64,000 nucleotides of DNA from Ashinkailepas kermadecensis (taxonomy: Eukaryota > Arthropoda > Thecostraca > Neolepadidae): contig JAOTOM010004825.1 of the NCBI GenBank assembly GCA_034440615.1, positions 430,046 to 494,045 of the forward strand, written 5' to 3'. Within the stretch, counting starts at the first letter, position 1; every line of letters starts with the position of its first letter. The position numbers and the translations under genes were made by a program. The notes under the pieces were generated by a model. That model saw only the letters and a program-made list of their open reading frames with translations. It was not told the DNA's origin and searched no databases. Positions 10,661-22,729 of this stretch are shown piece after piece.

Positions 10661-10984
10661 GGCACCAGCCGGCGCGACGGGTTGGGCTGCATGCAGCGGC
10701 GCTGTAGCTATATAGCTGAGCAGTCGAATGTGTCGCAAAAACTGAAGGTTCCTTCTGCAGCGATGTAAATCCGGAGCGATCCCCGCGGAGCCCAGCCAGG
10801 AGCCCAGCCTCATATCGCAAACTCTCCGAGATCAGCACAGATCTGATGATCTTTCATGAGGAGTGAACGTCTTACGGTTTACTTAAGGGGGTCAACATCT
10901 CCCTCAAATAGGACCCATTTTCTTCTTTTATTTCTGTTCTGATGGGACAGTCGAGGGCGGCCATGTACTGTCCTGTCCTGTCCT

Positions 10985-11250
10985 TTTGTCTGCGTCAGTC
11001 ACCAGCAACGGCGACCGGCTGGCAACAGCTGACGTGGCGCCCCAGCCACGGCGACCGGCTGGCAACAGCTGACGTGGCGCCCCAGCCACGCCGACCGGCT
11101 GGCAACAGCTGACGTGGCGCCCCAGCCACGGCGACCGGCTGGCAACAGCTGACGTGGCGCCCCAGCCACGGCGACCGGCTGGCAACAGCTGACGTGGCGT
11201 TAAAACCACGCCAACCGGCTGGCAACAGCTAACGTGGCACCCCGGCCACC
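10985..11250 (+). repeat. 40-bp minisatellite, array 1 (about 6 copies)
   Basis: The unit contains GACCGGCTGGCAACAGCTGA then CGTGGCGCCCCAGCCACG, period 40 bp (CCCAGCCACG at 11041, 11081 and so on). The same unit forms a second, longer array at 12715-13160. Confidence 0.95.
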
Positions 11251-11555
11251 ACTGTCCTGAAATTCATTTCTTGAAGAGTGTGGGGGAGGGATATCGGGTC
11301 AGAACGGAACCTCAAAACCTCCGATGACGTCGAATCAAGGGACAAAGTCGATGGTAATACAGGTATCAAATGGCGTTCAAAGTTGAAAAGACAGAAACAA
11401 TTATTGTTAAATATGTTTCTGCTGACGATCCCACATACAAAAGGATATAAATACAAGGCAAGTGCTCAAATGGCCACTGCCATCTGCCATAATGAAAACA
11501 ATATTATAAATTCGTCCACAGTTCTGCTACGTGACTTTCTGGACAAGGGTTCCAT
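11250..11555. other. No recognisable gene
   Basis: Open frames on both strands are short and show no motif. The segment joins the 40-bp array to a SINE. Confidence 0.45.
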
Positions 11556-11807
11556 GCCAAGCAAAGCTTATTGCGTGGATCCTCGCCCCACCACCCAATC
11601 CTGGAATTCAAGTTCGACGAAATGATTTTTAACCGAGTTCAACGTGCCGTCGAGGCAACGACACAACCGCCCCAGTGGCCCGTCCCCAAACCTATCGGGC
11701 TAGTTGACAGCTGACCCTGCTGACCCAGCTGACCCCAACCTTGCCCGGTAAGTCATTGGAGACCGATGCAGGCGGACGCTCTGACCAACTGAGCTATCGT
11801 CTCGGCA
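11555..11807 (-). mobile_element. tRNA-derived SINE, minus strand
   Basis: Read on the minus strand it starts with a tRNA-like head (GATAGCTCAGTTGGTCAGAG near 11795-11775). The body then matches, in order, the SINE at 61225-61592: TTTTAACCGAG, AACGTGCCGTC and a GGAATTCAAGTTC block. A cloverleaf cannot be closed, so it is a retroposon rather than a tRNA gene. Confidence 0.75.
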
Positions 11808-11819
11808 AACAATGTTCGC

Positions 11820-12195
11820 AATGTTTTGGACAGGTGGTGTTGAACAGATCAGACGATAGCTCCAATGCCAAAGTGAAGTAGTGCAGTGCAGACGTGCCAT
11901 GATACATACCAGGCGACCTATTATGAGGGGGGGGGGGGTACTTCTTTAGCTCATCTGAATATTCAACTTGTCACCTAACGGACACCCATGTTAGTGGGTT
12001 CGTCAACCGATTTAAGCACTAACGACATCGATGATGAGCGAGAACGGTTTACCTTGTGTGATACCAGCCGCTGATCGGCCCGCCAGTGTTGCAGGGCCTG
12101 GCTGACCTACCGGTCCTCATGATGTCCGCCCGACCCGCAGAAAGCCGCTGAATCCTCAAACTTGGGCCTCGTCGTGTTCTTCATCTTACATATCA
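11820..12195. other. No recognisable gene; short G-run
   Basis: A run of G lies at about 11927-11938. No coding or RNA signal is seen. Confidence 0.45.
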
Positions 12196-12199
12196 TGAA

Positions 12200-12308
12200 T
12201 ATCGATCAGTGGGGAGATGCCTGTGTGGTTCGATGATGGATCAGTGGGGAGATGCCTGTGTGGTTCGATGATGGATCAGTGGGGAGATGCCTGTGTGGTT
12301 CGATGATG
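12200..12308 (+). repeat. 35-bp tandem repeat, three copies
   Basis: GATCAGTGGGGAGATGCCTG followed by TGTGGTTCGATGATG is repeated three times in a row, nearly without change. Confidence 0.95.
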
Positions 12309-12309
12309 C

Positions 12310-12710
12310 GTGCGCCTGTTGATTTTGTGAGAGCTTTCTGAGGAACTTGATAGCAATATATCAGAATGCTGTAAGGCTTGGCTCAATGATAGATACTGTA
12401 TTATGCAAGATGGTCTACGGATTATGAGCTCACGTTTTCATGTCAGTCGTGTTCCCCTTTCCTTGCTAATTGCTCCCATAGTAACAACGTGAATGGGGAA
12501 TGTCAAACCCAGGATCAGGAGTGATTGAGAATGTCTAGCATGTGATGTCTACCTATTATGGCAACGTACTATATATCACTAACCTTTAATAATAGCATAT
12601 CGACACATGTATCAACGTAGTGTATGTTCACATGGATGACGATCACGCATCCAACGTGACTGTCCAAGCGCACATGGACAATTACACGTACAACCCACAG
12701 TGACAGCACC
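12310..12710. other. No recognisable gene
   Basis: Unique AT-rich DNA between two repeat arrays. Confidence 0.45.
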
Positions 12711-12714
12711 GATC

Positions 12715-13160
12715 GGCTGACGTTGCGTCCGAACCAAGCCGACCGGCTGGCAACAGCTGACGTGGCGCCCCAGCCACGCCGACCGGCTGGCAACAGCTGA
12801 CGTGGCGCCCCAGCCACGGCGACCGGCTGGCAACAGCTGACGTGGCGCCCCAGCCACGGCGACCGGCTGGCAACAGCTGACGTGGCGTTAAAACCACGCC
12901 AACCGGCTGGCAACAGCTGACGTGGCACCCCAACCACGCCGACCGGCTGGCAACAGCTGACGTGGCGCCCCAACCACGCCGACCGGCTGGTAACAGCTGA
13001 CATGGCGCCCCAGCCACGGCGATCAGCTGGGAACAGTTGACGTGGCATCCCAATCACGCCGACCAGCTGGCAACAGCTGACGTGGCGCCCTAACCACGCC
13101 AACCGGCTGGCAACAGCTGACGTGGCGCCCCAGCCACGCCGACCAGCTGGCAACAGCCGG
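12715..13160 (+). repeat. 40-bp minisatellite, array 2 (about 11 copies)
   Basis: The same unit as at 10985-11250 (GACCGGCTGGCAACAGCTGA, CGTGGCGCCCCAGCCACG), with more divergent copies toward the right end, for example GATCAGCTGGGAACAGTTGA near 13020. A TTAAAACCACGCCAACC variant occurs in both arrays, so the arrays share variants and probably descend from one another. Confidence 0.95.
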
Positions 13161-13164
13161 CGGC

Positions 13165-14600
13165 GACTGCATCGTGCGGCTGCGGGACGGCCATTCGGAC
13201 TGAGTCAACAAAAAATTAGACGCACACGCACGAATATCGTTTTAATTGGTTTTGGAGGATCACGTACCCCTCAAATAATACATGATTATGCTCACCCGAA
13301 GTGGGGAGGAATTGTTGGGCACGTGTAACCTATCCCTCCATGCTCAACAGATCCTTCCTCCGGGAACATGGCCCAGAAGAAAAGTGATGTCGACATCATG
13401 TGAATGATAGCTTTTGAGGACCTGAATTAAGGCTCCCAAATTAGGGTCCAAAAAATTAACTGGACCTTCGCCGCAACCTCTGACTGCACCACTGGGAACC
13501 AAACCGAGCGCCTTGGTGCAATTCGCTTCCGGCGCGTAGTTTTGTATGTAATGCTTAGTCAGCAGATAGTTGTGCATGACTGGATCCATTTACATTCTAG
13601 TATTGCGTTGTCATGTTTTCTGGTACGTCACCAGCTGAACTAACGGTAAATAAAATGAGTTATACAAGATATTTTTATTGGAGGACCGAAAGGCGATTTC
13701 ACTGTCACTGACACTTTTACTTTCCATCCATTACCGATTCTACACTATATATTTGTGTTCACTTTCCATAGTCGTCAACAATTATTTTTCAAGTGTCCAA
13801 TATCACATTTAATATGGTTTTAGAAACTGATTTGAGCAGGCAGTCTCTTTAAGCTACAGGATGTTGCAAGGCTTGTCTGGCTCATCAAAAGCGGGGCGTT
13901 GAATTTGCCGGAACTTTCTGCTTTTGACGCGTGTGTGCGAGTTCACCGGCAAGTTGCAATGCAGTGTATGCGCACCTAGGCTAAACGCAGGCAATATGTT
14001 TGGTACAAGTTGGTGAGTAAGGAAGGTGAGAAGTTTTTTTCGCATGTTAATGTATGCAGTATTGCGTTCATTACAGCCTCGTTCGTTCGTTCGCCTGCCA
14101 TTTTCATACTACACCGCCAGCCAATAGTAGATTGAGAATTCAGAGCTGGCGAGCCGCCATCGACCGTTCGAGTTCGCATGTATCGGTCTGGAGCTCAGCA
14201 ATTAGCGCTATGGGCAATGTCATATCAACAATTGAAACCGACCAAGATGGCATAAACCGACATACCTGGCATAGACCATCAGCGTGAACACAACACGCTA
14301 TTTTTTGTTTGTAGTTGGTCTACTAGCACCGATACACAGCCACTATATACAGTACACACGGCACTTGTTAAAGTTGTTGCACCCTTGTGCGGCAGTCTGG
14401 CTCGCGCGCTTGCTGTCAGATTCCCAGGCGTAGCACACGGTGTGCGCGGCGAGACTATTTCGATTGTTTGGGAGCAGTGAGCAGAGCTCTGCAGCCGCCA
14501 GACGTGGCCGTGCCCTCGGAGCGCGCCACTGGATCGAATGATCTGTCTAAGGCAGATCAAGTCCGGCAACTTGGCCCTGCTGGCGCTGGTCGGTCAGCGT
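13165..14600. other. No recognisable gene
   Basis: AT-rich to about 14350, then moderately GC-rich. Short open frames carry no motif. No transposon ends were recognised. Confidence 0.5.
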
Positions 14601-14639
14601 GAATCCTGCGGCGCGGCGAACGTGCTCGGTTAGAGCCGC

Positions 14640-15045
14640 GGCCGCGGTATGGAGCCGGCTGGGCAGATGCCTGCCCGGGGTCAGACCCCTTAGTGCCGCC
14701 ACCGGGGTAGGAGCCGGCTGGGGAGAAGCCTGCCTGGGGTCAGACCCCTTAGTGCCATCACCGGGGTCGGAGCCGGCTGGGGAGATGCCTGCCCGGGGTC
14801 AGACCCCTTAGTGCCACCACCGGGGTAGGAGCCGGCTGGGGAGAAGCCTGCCTGGGGTCAGACCCCTTAGTGCCACCACCGGGGTAGGAGCCGGCTGGGG
14901 AGAAGCCTGCCCGGGGTCAGACCCCTTAGTGCCACCACCGGAGTAGGAGCCGGCTGGGGAGAAGCCTGCCTGGGGTCAGACCCCTTAGTGCCACCACCGG
15001 GGTAGGAGCCGGCTGGGGAGAAGCCTGCCCGGGGTCAGACCCACC
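14640..15045 (+). repeat. 59-bp GC-rich minisatellite, about 7 copies
   Basis: Unit: GCCACCACCGGGGTAGGAGC, CGGCTGGGGAGAAGCCTGCC, then TGGGGTCAGACCCCTTAGT. Copies alternate between CTGGGG and CCGGGG and between GAAGCC and GATGCC, suggesting unequal exchange of a two-unit block. Confidence 0.95.
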
Positions 15046-15049
15046 ACAC

Positions 15050-16800
15050 TCAAAACAGAGCCATAAGCCGGCTGCGCTACTGAGGTTATTACACAGTACA
15101 GCAGTCGTGCGACCGCGATGATGCAAGATTAAAGAAGTGCGGCGCCGACGAAAGCCCCTCTATGACGTTGGCAGTAATCGCATGAGACGCGGAAGGCGCG
15201 AGTCAAAACCTGCTCATGTGATCTGAGATTAAGCCCAACAGTCCTGCAGGGGGCCCGCCCGGTTTATTGTCATTGCAACGGCGCGTCGGCTATCCTAACA
15301 TTCGATGGATGACATAATGAACTCATGCTGATGCTGGTGTTGCGTAAATTTCGTGTGCTATTGCACCAGGGTGGTGGCACTTCAAACATTGGCGCGTCAT
15401 GTCGTGACGTATGACGTATTCGCACCATGGTTATCGGCTCCTATCACGAAATGACGCGGGAAGCTGAAGCCGGGGATGAGAGGAGAGGACACCGGGAGGA
15501 CGCCGGGAGATCCCCTCGCGCACCCTCACGCCGGCCGCGGCCGTAGTGAGGGAGGTCAAAGTGCTTATGCACACACACAGAGTCTTGTGAGCCGTGAAAA
15601 GCGAGCCACATGACCGTACGGTCACAACCGAGGACCACCATTTCTAAGCGTGATGGAACGCTATGACGGAAGCACATCATTGCCACATGGTGCTCGACCG
15701 TTACCAAATGTTGTATGACACGATAAATTAGAAAGTATGTTTTATGACGGGATGTACTTACGAGGTCCAAGTGACAACAGAGGTCCAGTTGTGTGAACTG
15801 GGCAGATTATCGTGTATTTCGAGGACCATGTGTGTGATGTGCATGTAAAACCGAGGCCCATGTTGACCTTTTGTACGTACATTAATTTGGACATCTCCAA
15901 TGGCTAAACGGGTATTATTTATCCCAATATGTGATCTACTATCAACGCACCATTTTTGTGGTCAAGGATTTCGGTCACGGTGTACCCCACACTTCGATGC
16001 TGATTTGTGGACGTACCCATGCTGCGTTGTCGTGACACCATCTGGCTGCTGTTGATCTTCCTCTCGATGAGACCTCTCGATTGTTAAAAAAAGCTGGGTC
16101 TAACAGGATTCGCCCCTGAACAAGAGGTAAATAATGTGGCACTGGCGAGTGGTTCGCCAGGCACGCCAAGAGGTATATTGTAGGGGCCCAATGCATGAAG
16201 GCCATGTGTGCTTGCTAATTTGGTTGGCGGGGCAAACCCGATAGTGTCCCATGTTTACTCGCCCAGTCTTTCCGGTCAAATTCTCACACCCCGCCTCAGG
16301 GTGGGGGCATTATAAGCCCCCTCCCCCCCTATGAAATGTAGGTGTAGACACCCGCCCCAACTTCGTATATTGTGTGTAAGGACATGTGGCACATCTCCGC
16401 CATTCCAAGTGGTTAAAAATACGGTACGATCTGAGAAAGAGGGAATTAACTACCCGTAAGGAAAGATGAATGACCTTAATCGACATTTCTTGTTTGCCCA
16501 ACTCGCATTCATATCTATTACTCTTTTTTCGCTGCTGAGTTAGTGGTTCCGTAAGGGTGTACACAGAAAATTAGTTCCGACAATTTAAAGCCTCAGAACC
16601 GTTCGACAGGATTTAATAAGTGGTGAAGCCAATCCTAGTGGTATGGGATCCTTTCCTGCATTTTGTTGGGGGACACTCAAACCCCCCACGAGGAGAGTTG
16701 ATACAAGGGTTTGCTTTCCAGCGAGGTTCACTCAGATGCTGGAAGGTAGCGCGAAACATCGAACATCGTCATTGTAACACCGCTTAATTGACAACACTTA
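15050..16800. other. No recognisable gene
   Basis: Mixed composition with a small GC-rich patch at 15460-15545. Open frames on both strands are short and without motifs. Confidence 0.5.
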
Positions 16801-16804
16801 ACAT

Positions 16805-17000
16805 CTGAAGCGCCCCCCCTCCGCTCCCTGCCCTCACTCAACACTTTTTGCTGACGCCGTATGGGCACTTGTGGCCCACGTCTTCCAACGCCCTTACTTT
16901 AATAATTCCTTTTAGAAGGGGACTCTCCTCCAGTGCGGGACATCCCTTTCCAGCAAAGGGCACCTCTTTCCGGACAGGCACTCCTCATCTTTCATGGCGA
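16805..17000. mobile_element. Degenerate MITE copy E (partial)
   Basis: The text around CTCAACACTTTTTGCTGACG and the following AGAAGGGGACTCTCCTCCAG resembles interiors of MITE copies A and C. Neither terminal inverted repeat is preserved. Assignment is by internal similarity only. Confidence 0.35.
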
Positions 17001-17004
17001 ACGC

Positions 17005-17320
17005 CACTGAGGTTCCGGGATTCACAGGGAACCTGCCCCATTTGGACCGGTTGGAAATTCACACAGAGCCGATGATGGTGTACCATTTGTTGCGTTGTTG
17101 CCATTGTTTGCGCAACTGCGACTGCTGTTTGCTCGCAGGCCGGCGCTATCCCAGGCGTTGAGTGGTGACGGCGCATGTCTTCGTGGTGTGCGCGATACTA
17201 TTGCTGCTCACACCGGAGAAACAACATATTCAACGCGAGGTGACCAAATAGACTGATGCATATACCTGGGACTAGATAATACCAACTGACCAATATTGAA
17301 CCTTCAGGACTAAATTAAGA
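17005..17320. other. No recognisable gene
   Basis: Unique DNA leading into the purine-rich tract. Nothing supported. Confidence 0.45.
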
Positions 17321-17324
17321 CAGA

Positions 17325-17745
17325 ACGGACAGAGGCAGAGGCAGAGGCAGGCAGACAGTGAGGGACATACGGAGACACATACAGAGACAGAGTAAGAGCA
17401 ACAGCAAGAGTAAGAACAAGAGAAAGAGAAAGAGAAAGAGGAGGTAGAGGAAGATGCAGAAGCGGAGGAAGGCGCAGAGACAGAAACGGAAACAGAGTGA
17501 GAGAGAGTGAGAGAGAGAAGAGATGGAGATGGAGATGGAGATGGAGATGGAGATGGAGATGGAGATGGAGATGGAGATGGAGATGGAGATGGAGATGGAG
17601 ATGGAGATGGAGATGGAGATGGAGAGGGATAGGGAGATGGAGAGGGAGAGGGAGGGAGAGAGGGAGGGAGAGAGGGAGGGAGAGGGAGAGGGAGGGAGGG
17701 AGAGAGGAAGAGGGAGATAGGGAGATAGGGAGAGAGGGAGAGAGA
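17325..17745 (+). repeat. Purine tract with (GGAGAT)n core
   Basis: A polypurine stretch: GACAGAGGCAGAGGCAG at the left, a pure GGAGAT hexanucleotide array at about 17524-17625, then GGGAGAGGGAGGGAGAG. Plus-strand frames give Met-Glu dipeptide strings and minus frames give Ser/Ile strings. The tract could form triplex or other non-B DNA, but that is inference. Confidence 0.95.
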
Positions 17746-17749
17746 GCTC

Positions 17750-20700
17750 CCTGGGGCGACGTGAAGGGCCCCTGGATCTACGAAAGGGCCCCAGGTTCAA
17801 GGAGAAGATTTTGGGGTGTAGGGGCGCATCGACTGCGCCTGTCATGCAGCCTCAAGGATAATGTCCCGGCCCGATGAAGAGGGCCTCTGGTCAACGAAGA
17901 ATGCCAACGGGCAGATGATGAGGACCCTGGGCTGAGCCAACGTGGGCTTCTCGGTCGACTGAGGGGTCCATGATCGTTGGAAGGGCTCCCGGGCTGACGA
18001 AGGGGCCCAAGCCAATATGAAGGGCCTCTGGGCTGGTGGCGGTGCTCAAGCCGAAGCAAGTCTCCTGATTTTATGAGCAGGTCGTAAGTTAGGTCGTAAA
18101 CTTTCGAAAAAAGGGCGCCTACCTGACCGAAAAGGCTCTGGATCGTTAAAGACGGCCCATGGGATGACGGATGGGCTCCTAGTTACCGGAGATGATCTCG
18201 CGCCGTCAGAAAGGGCCCCTGGGCGAACGCGCGGGGTCCAAGCCGTACAAGCAAGGGCGTCGCCACCGGGGGGGGGCAGAGGGGGCCAGTCGCCCCCCTG
18301 CCGTGAGACTGGGGGGCGCCGCCCCCCCCTGAAATTTGAGGAGGCCCCTATCCGGAAATGCACAGGAAAAAGGTGAGCAAGGAGGCCGACCAGACATGAG
18401 AGGAGGCATCCAAGACGTGAGAGGAGGCCGACCAGACATGAGAGGAGGCCTCCAAGACGTGAGAGGAGGCCACTAATTTGAAGAAGGAGTCACCTAGGAG
18501 AGGATAGGAGGCCCCAGAAATCAAGAGAGTGCCAACAATTGGCACGGATGCCCCCAGGAATGCAAAGGTGGCCCCCAGGATTGCAAAGGAGGCCCCCAGG
18601 ATTGCAAAGGAGGCCTCCAGGATTACAAAGGAGGCCCCCAGGATTGAAAAGGAGGCCCCCATGATTGAAAAGGAGGCCCCCAGGGTTGCAAAGGAGGCCC
18701 TCAGGATTGCAAAGGATGACTCCAGGAATGCAAAGGAGGCCCCCAGGATTGCAAAGGAGGCCTCTATGATTACAAAGGAGGCCCCAGGATTACAAAGGAG
18801 GCCCCCAGGGTTGCAAAGGAGGCCCTCAGGATTGCAAAGGAGGCCCCCAGGATTGCAAAGGAGGCCCCAATACGGGAAGGGAGACCTCAGAAAATGAGAG
18901 AAGGCCCTAAGACGGAAGAGAAAGCCAGTGGATATGAGATGAGGTTTCGGAGACGCAAAAGCAGCCCCCAAAACGGGTAAGGTTCCACCAAGATAGAAAA
19001 GGATGATCCAGAAAAGTGGCAGGAAGCACTTAATTCGGAAGAGGACGATATAAGATTGGAAATAAGACCCTTTGATGAACGAGGAAGCCCCTAAAATAGG
19101 AGAGAAGGGCAATTAGATAAGAGGGATGGCTCCAGGCGAGAAAGAAGGCTTCAAAACGGGTAAGAAGGTCCCCAGGAAATGAGAAGGTAACTGAGATAGG
19201 AAAGGTTGCTTGAAATTTGGAAGAGGAGGCACCTGAAAGAGAACAGGAGTCCACCAGGAGACAAAAGGCCACCCTTAAAATGGGCAAAGATAGAATCAAA
19301 ACGTAGAACAGGAGGCCCCAAAGACGTGAGAGGAGGCCCCTAATTTGGAAAAGAAAGCCTCTAGAAAAGAAAAGGAGGCCCCTGCCGGACTCGAGAGGAG
19401 TCCCTCGAGATGGAGTAGGAGGTCTCCAGGGCCGAATGAGGCCCGACGACCGGAAGGAATTCCCAGGAAATGAGAGAAGGCCCTTAAGATGTGAGTGGTA
19501 GGTAGCAGGTATGGAAGGAGGCGAGGTTTCCAAAATTGAAGATCCCCTCAAGACGGGTAAGCTTTGCGAGGACAAAGGAGGAAGCCCACGAGGCGTGGCA
19601 GGAGGCCCCTAATTTGGCAGAGGATGCCCCTAGAACATGAGAGGAAGCCCCATGCCATGTTAAAGGGGCCCCAGGATGTGGGAGGAGGCCCTCCAAAACA
19701 GGAGAGGCGGACCATTGAATATGGAGGAGGGTAGGACGCACAAGAAGTCGTCCAAAACCGGTAAAGAGGCTCCAGGAAATGAGACGAGACCCCTAAGACG
19801 CGAGAGGAGGTCTATAATTTCCAAGAAGCCCCTGAAATGGCAGGAGTCGTGCCGGGGTACTTGAAAATCACGATATGGGCCCAAAAAGATCCTGCCGGGG
19901 CCCCTGAAAATCACGCTGAGCCTAGGGGTACAAAAAATTCACGCCCGGACCATGAAAATCACGCTAGGGGCACGATGGGTCGTACCGTTCCCCAACAGTA
20001 TCATTGGGACACAAATGAAGCCGGGGCAACGAAAAACAATCCGGACATGGATAATCACTCTGGGGCCCCAACAATAAAACCAAAAGCATCCAAAACGTAT
20101 TGGACACCCACAAAGTGTCGAGGTCGCTAAAACTCGCGCTAGGGATCCAAGCAAATGACGTCGGGACACAAAAGATTACATTGGACTAAAAAAAGTCGCG
20201 TCGCAGCCCTTGAAAATCTCACTGAGGACCAAAAAGGTGGCGCCTGGACCCCAAAGTTTGCAGCTGCCCCAAAAATCAATTATCAACCGGAATGTCACTC
20301 TGCGCCCCAAAACATCGGGTCAACGTCCCCCCAAAACCCGTTGGGCACTGGAGAAAAACGTGTCAGGGCACGGAAAAAAAATCGCACCTGGAGACCGAAG
20401 AATCGTGCCAGGACCCAAAAATATCACATAAGGGCCTATAAAAAAATAGTACTCGATGTCCAAAAGTTCACACCGAGACTCGATCGAATCGACCCCAGCA
20501 CCGGAAAATTAAGAACAGGTCCGGAAAAAATTACCCGGAGGGCATTTATACTCCGAAAGGTGCCATCGGCTGAAAAAAAGTCCTTCGGTGGCCGCAGTGA
20601 CACATCAAAGGGGCAAATGCCCCCTCCCTCCTAAGAGGGATATGCTCCCAAGAATCGAGCCGAGGCCCCCAAAAGTCGCGCTGGGGCCACACAAATTCGC

Positions 20701-21690
20701 GTCCGTCCACCAGAATTCGCGTAGGGGCTCCAAGTAAATACGGCGGGCCCCAGAAAACTCGCTCCGAGGCACGAAAATCTGCAACAGGAACCGTCAAGAT
20801 CGCGTTGGGGTCACAGCTAAGTATAGCGCGCCCCGCAAACTCGAACCGGTCGCACCAAATTTCGCGCTTGGACCCACAATTCCCATCGGTAGTACCAAAA
20901 ATTTGGTCTGGGCATCACAAATGAACGTCGGGGCTGCCAACAATTGGCGTCTAGGGCCCCACATAGGCACCGTGTGACCCCCAAAGTCGCATCGGTATCC
21001 GAAAAATAAAGCCGGAGCCCTCCAAAATAAGGAGGGATTCAAAAAAAAGTCCGGGTCAGGACAATGGTTCTGGAGCACCGAACATGTCATCAGGTGCCTT
21101 GACAAATCGCGTACGGCATCGAAAAACATACCGGAGCTCGAAGAAAATCGAGGTGAGATACAAAAACAGGGCGCCAGGGACTCGAAAAATCAGGCCGGGA
21201 TTCGGAAGTTAAAGAAAATTCAGAAGAGATCTACAACAATCGCGTTGAGCCCAGATAACTGGCGTTGGATCCCGGAACCACGCGCCTGTGCGCGATAAGT
21301 CGCGCTTGGACCCAGAAAAATCGCACCGAAGCCCCAAAATCGTACTTGGGCCCCACAAATGTGCGCCAGAAGCCACAAACAACACAGCGGGACCCTAAGA
21401 GCACAACGGGGACCGAAAATGCGACTGGCTCTCCAAAGCGCAGTCTCGCAAAAAGCGACAGGGCCCGAAAACATGCGTTGTAGCCATAACTATATATACC
21501 GGGAACTCTAAAAAAAAAAAAAAAAAACACCGGAAGCTCTCAAGGCATGCAGGGGCCATACGAGCGCACAAGGGCCTGAAAACGAGCAGGGGTTTCGAAA
21601 ATGCGTTGGGCTTCTAACAAAAATGGATTGGAGCCCTAAGACACATCCGTAGACGAAGAAATACGAAACGGATCGAAAGAAATACGCTCA
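17750..21690 (+). repeat. Long tract of degenerate GGGCCCC-type short repeats
   Basis: Nearly 4 kb consists of diverged units of roughly 20-35 bp. At the left they read like GAAGGGCCCCTGG. At 18540-18870 they become a cleaner 22-bp minisatellite (AGGCCCCCAGGATTGCAAAGG). Further right (19850-21600) they read like GGGCCCCAAAAATCGCGCTG. The gradual change of unit along the tract suggests old tandem growth without homogenisation. Frames open across it on both strands (up to 254 codons) are by-products. Confidence 0.85.
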
Positions 21691-22560
21691 GGCAGGGCCT
21701 CGGTTCGGTAGCCAACCTGGAAGCATGTTTAATCAAAGATATGAGGTGCATCAAAGCTCAGCGGGTATCCGCATTTCTTCACCATAAAATATTGGAATTA
21801 GGAAACTTATGATCGAATTTAATTAATCGAATTTTCGCAGCGAACGCCCATACGAAGCATTTTATCACGTCAGATATGGCGCAAGTCTATCATGTGGCAG
21901 CAATTAGCAAAGCGTAGGAGGCCCAGCAGAATCCGTAGCATCGCACGAAGTGTGGCGAATGCGCCGAATGCGCAAGATGGGTGTGCACGTGCACTGACGT
22001 TGGCGTCGTGGCGACCGGGCACTATGAACTGGAATGTTTGAAATTGGGAAATTTTACATTTTAAAGTGATTTGTGTAGGTGTAATTTCAGCAGTGCGAGG
22101 TGACTTATGAAGGGATACCAAAAGAATACATTCGAACAGGGTGGGGGACCTAGGGTTGAAATCCGACGAATCAGAAACGATAGTGGTAGATTAGGCCCCT
22201 CCACAGGATAATTCAGTTGATCACTAATTATTTTACTTAAAAAGGTCCCCTTTGGCAAAATAGTGGTCGAAATCGGAAGACTTTATTGAGTAGTTGGACC
22301 CCCTCCAAATACGTTTGTCCCCCTCCCTTTAACGCAAATATAGGTACGTCACTGGTCCCCCAATAATTTTCAGAAACTTACGCCCATGGAGCAAAGCCAA
22401 CATTGCGGGGACAAATTCCCCCTCACAAGCATACAAAACAACATCGATGCCCCATATGAAATTGGAGGAATGATGTTTTAAAATGTATTTTCTTCTACAA
22501 AGCTGTCTTCTGTGATTACAGCCTGCATGATTAGAGCTTCCCAGCTTCAATACCTTCTTT
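21690..22560. other. No recognisable gene
   Basis: Unique AT-rich sequence with no coding signal seen. Confidence 0.5.
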
Positions 22561-22564
22561 ATAA

Positions 22565-22670
22565 TTTACATAATTATATATTTATATTATATTATAATTA
22601 TACATACATCTATAATACATAATTATACATAATAATACATACATAATATAATTTAACGACATAATTTACA
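22565..22670. repeat. AT-rich low-complexity tract
   Basis: Irregular ATAATTATAC and ATACATA repeats lie just outside the left end of the large palindrome. Confidence 0.8.
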
Positions 22671-22729
22671 AAACGGTACAGCACAGCGATAACCATGGGC
22701 GTGACCGCGTGGAATTCGAAGGTTTTGAT

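Noticed and set aside
9944..10768. Plus-strand frames of 274, 203 and 191 codons
   Set aside because: They run over the TTTTGTTCTTG minisatellite in all three frames, giving low-complexity text without a domain.
11770..11807. Possible tRNA gene
   Set aside because: Only the 5' tRNA-like half is present, joined to a SINE body shared with 61225-61592.
12715..13160. Regular repeat array considered as CRISPR
   Set aside because: There are no unique spacers between repeats; the whole 40-bp unit is repeated, and the genome is eukaryotic.
17497..17877. Frame coding for Met-Glu and Trp-Arg dipeptide strings
   Set aside because: It is the translation of a GGAGAT hexanucleotide run.
18348..19112. 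Minus-strand frame of 254 codons with GASFAILGASF repeats
   Set aside because: It follows the 22-bp degenerate repeat in the GGGCCCC tract and has no start context or domain.
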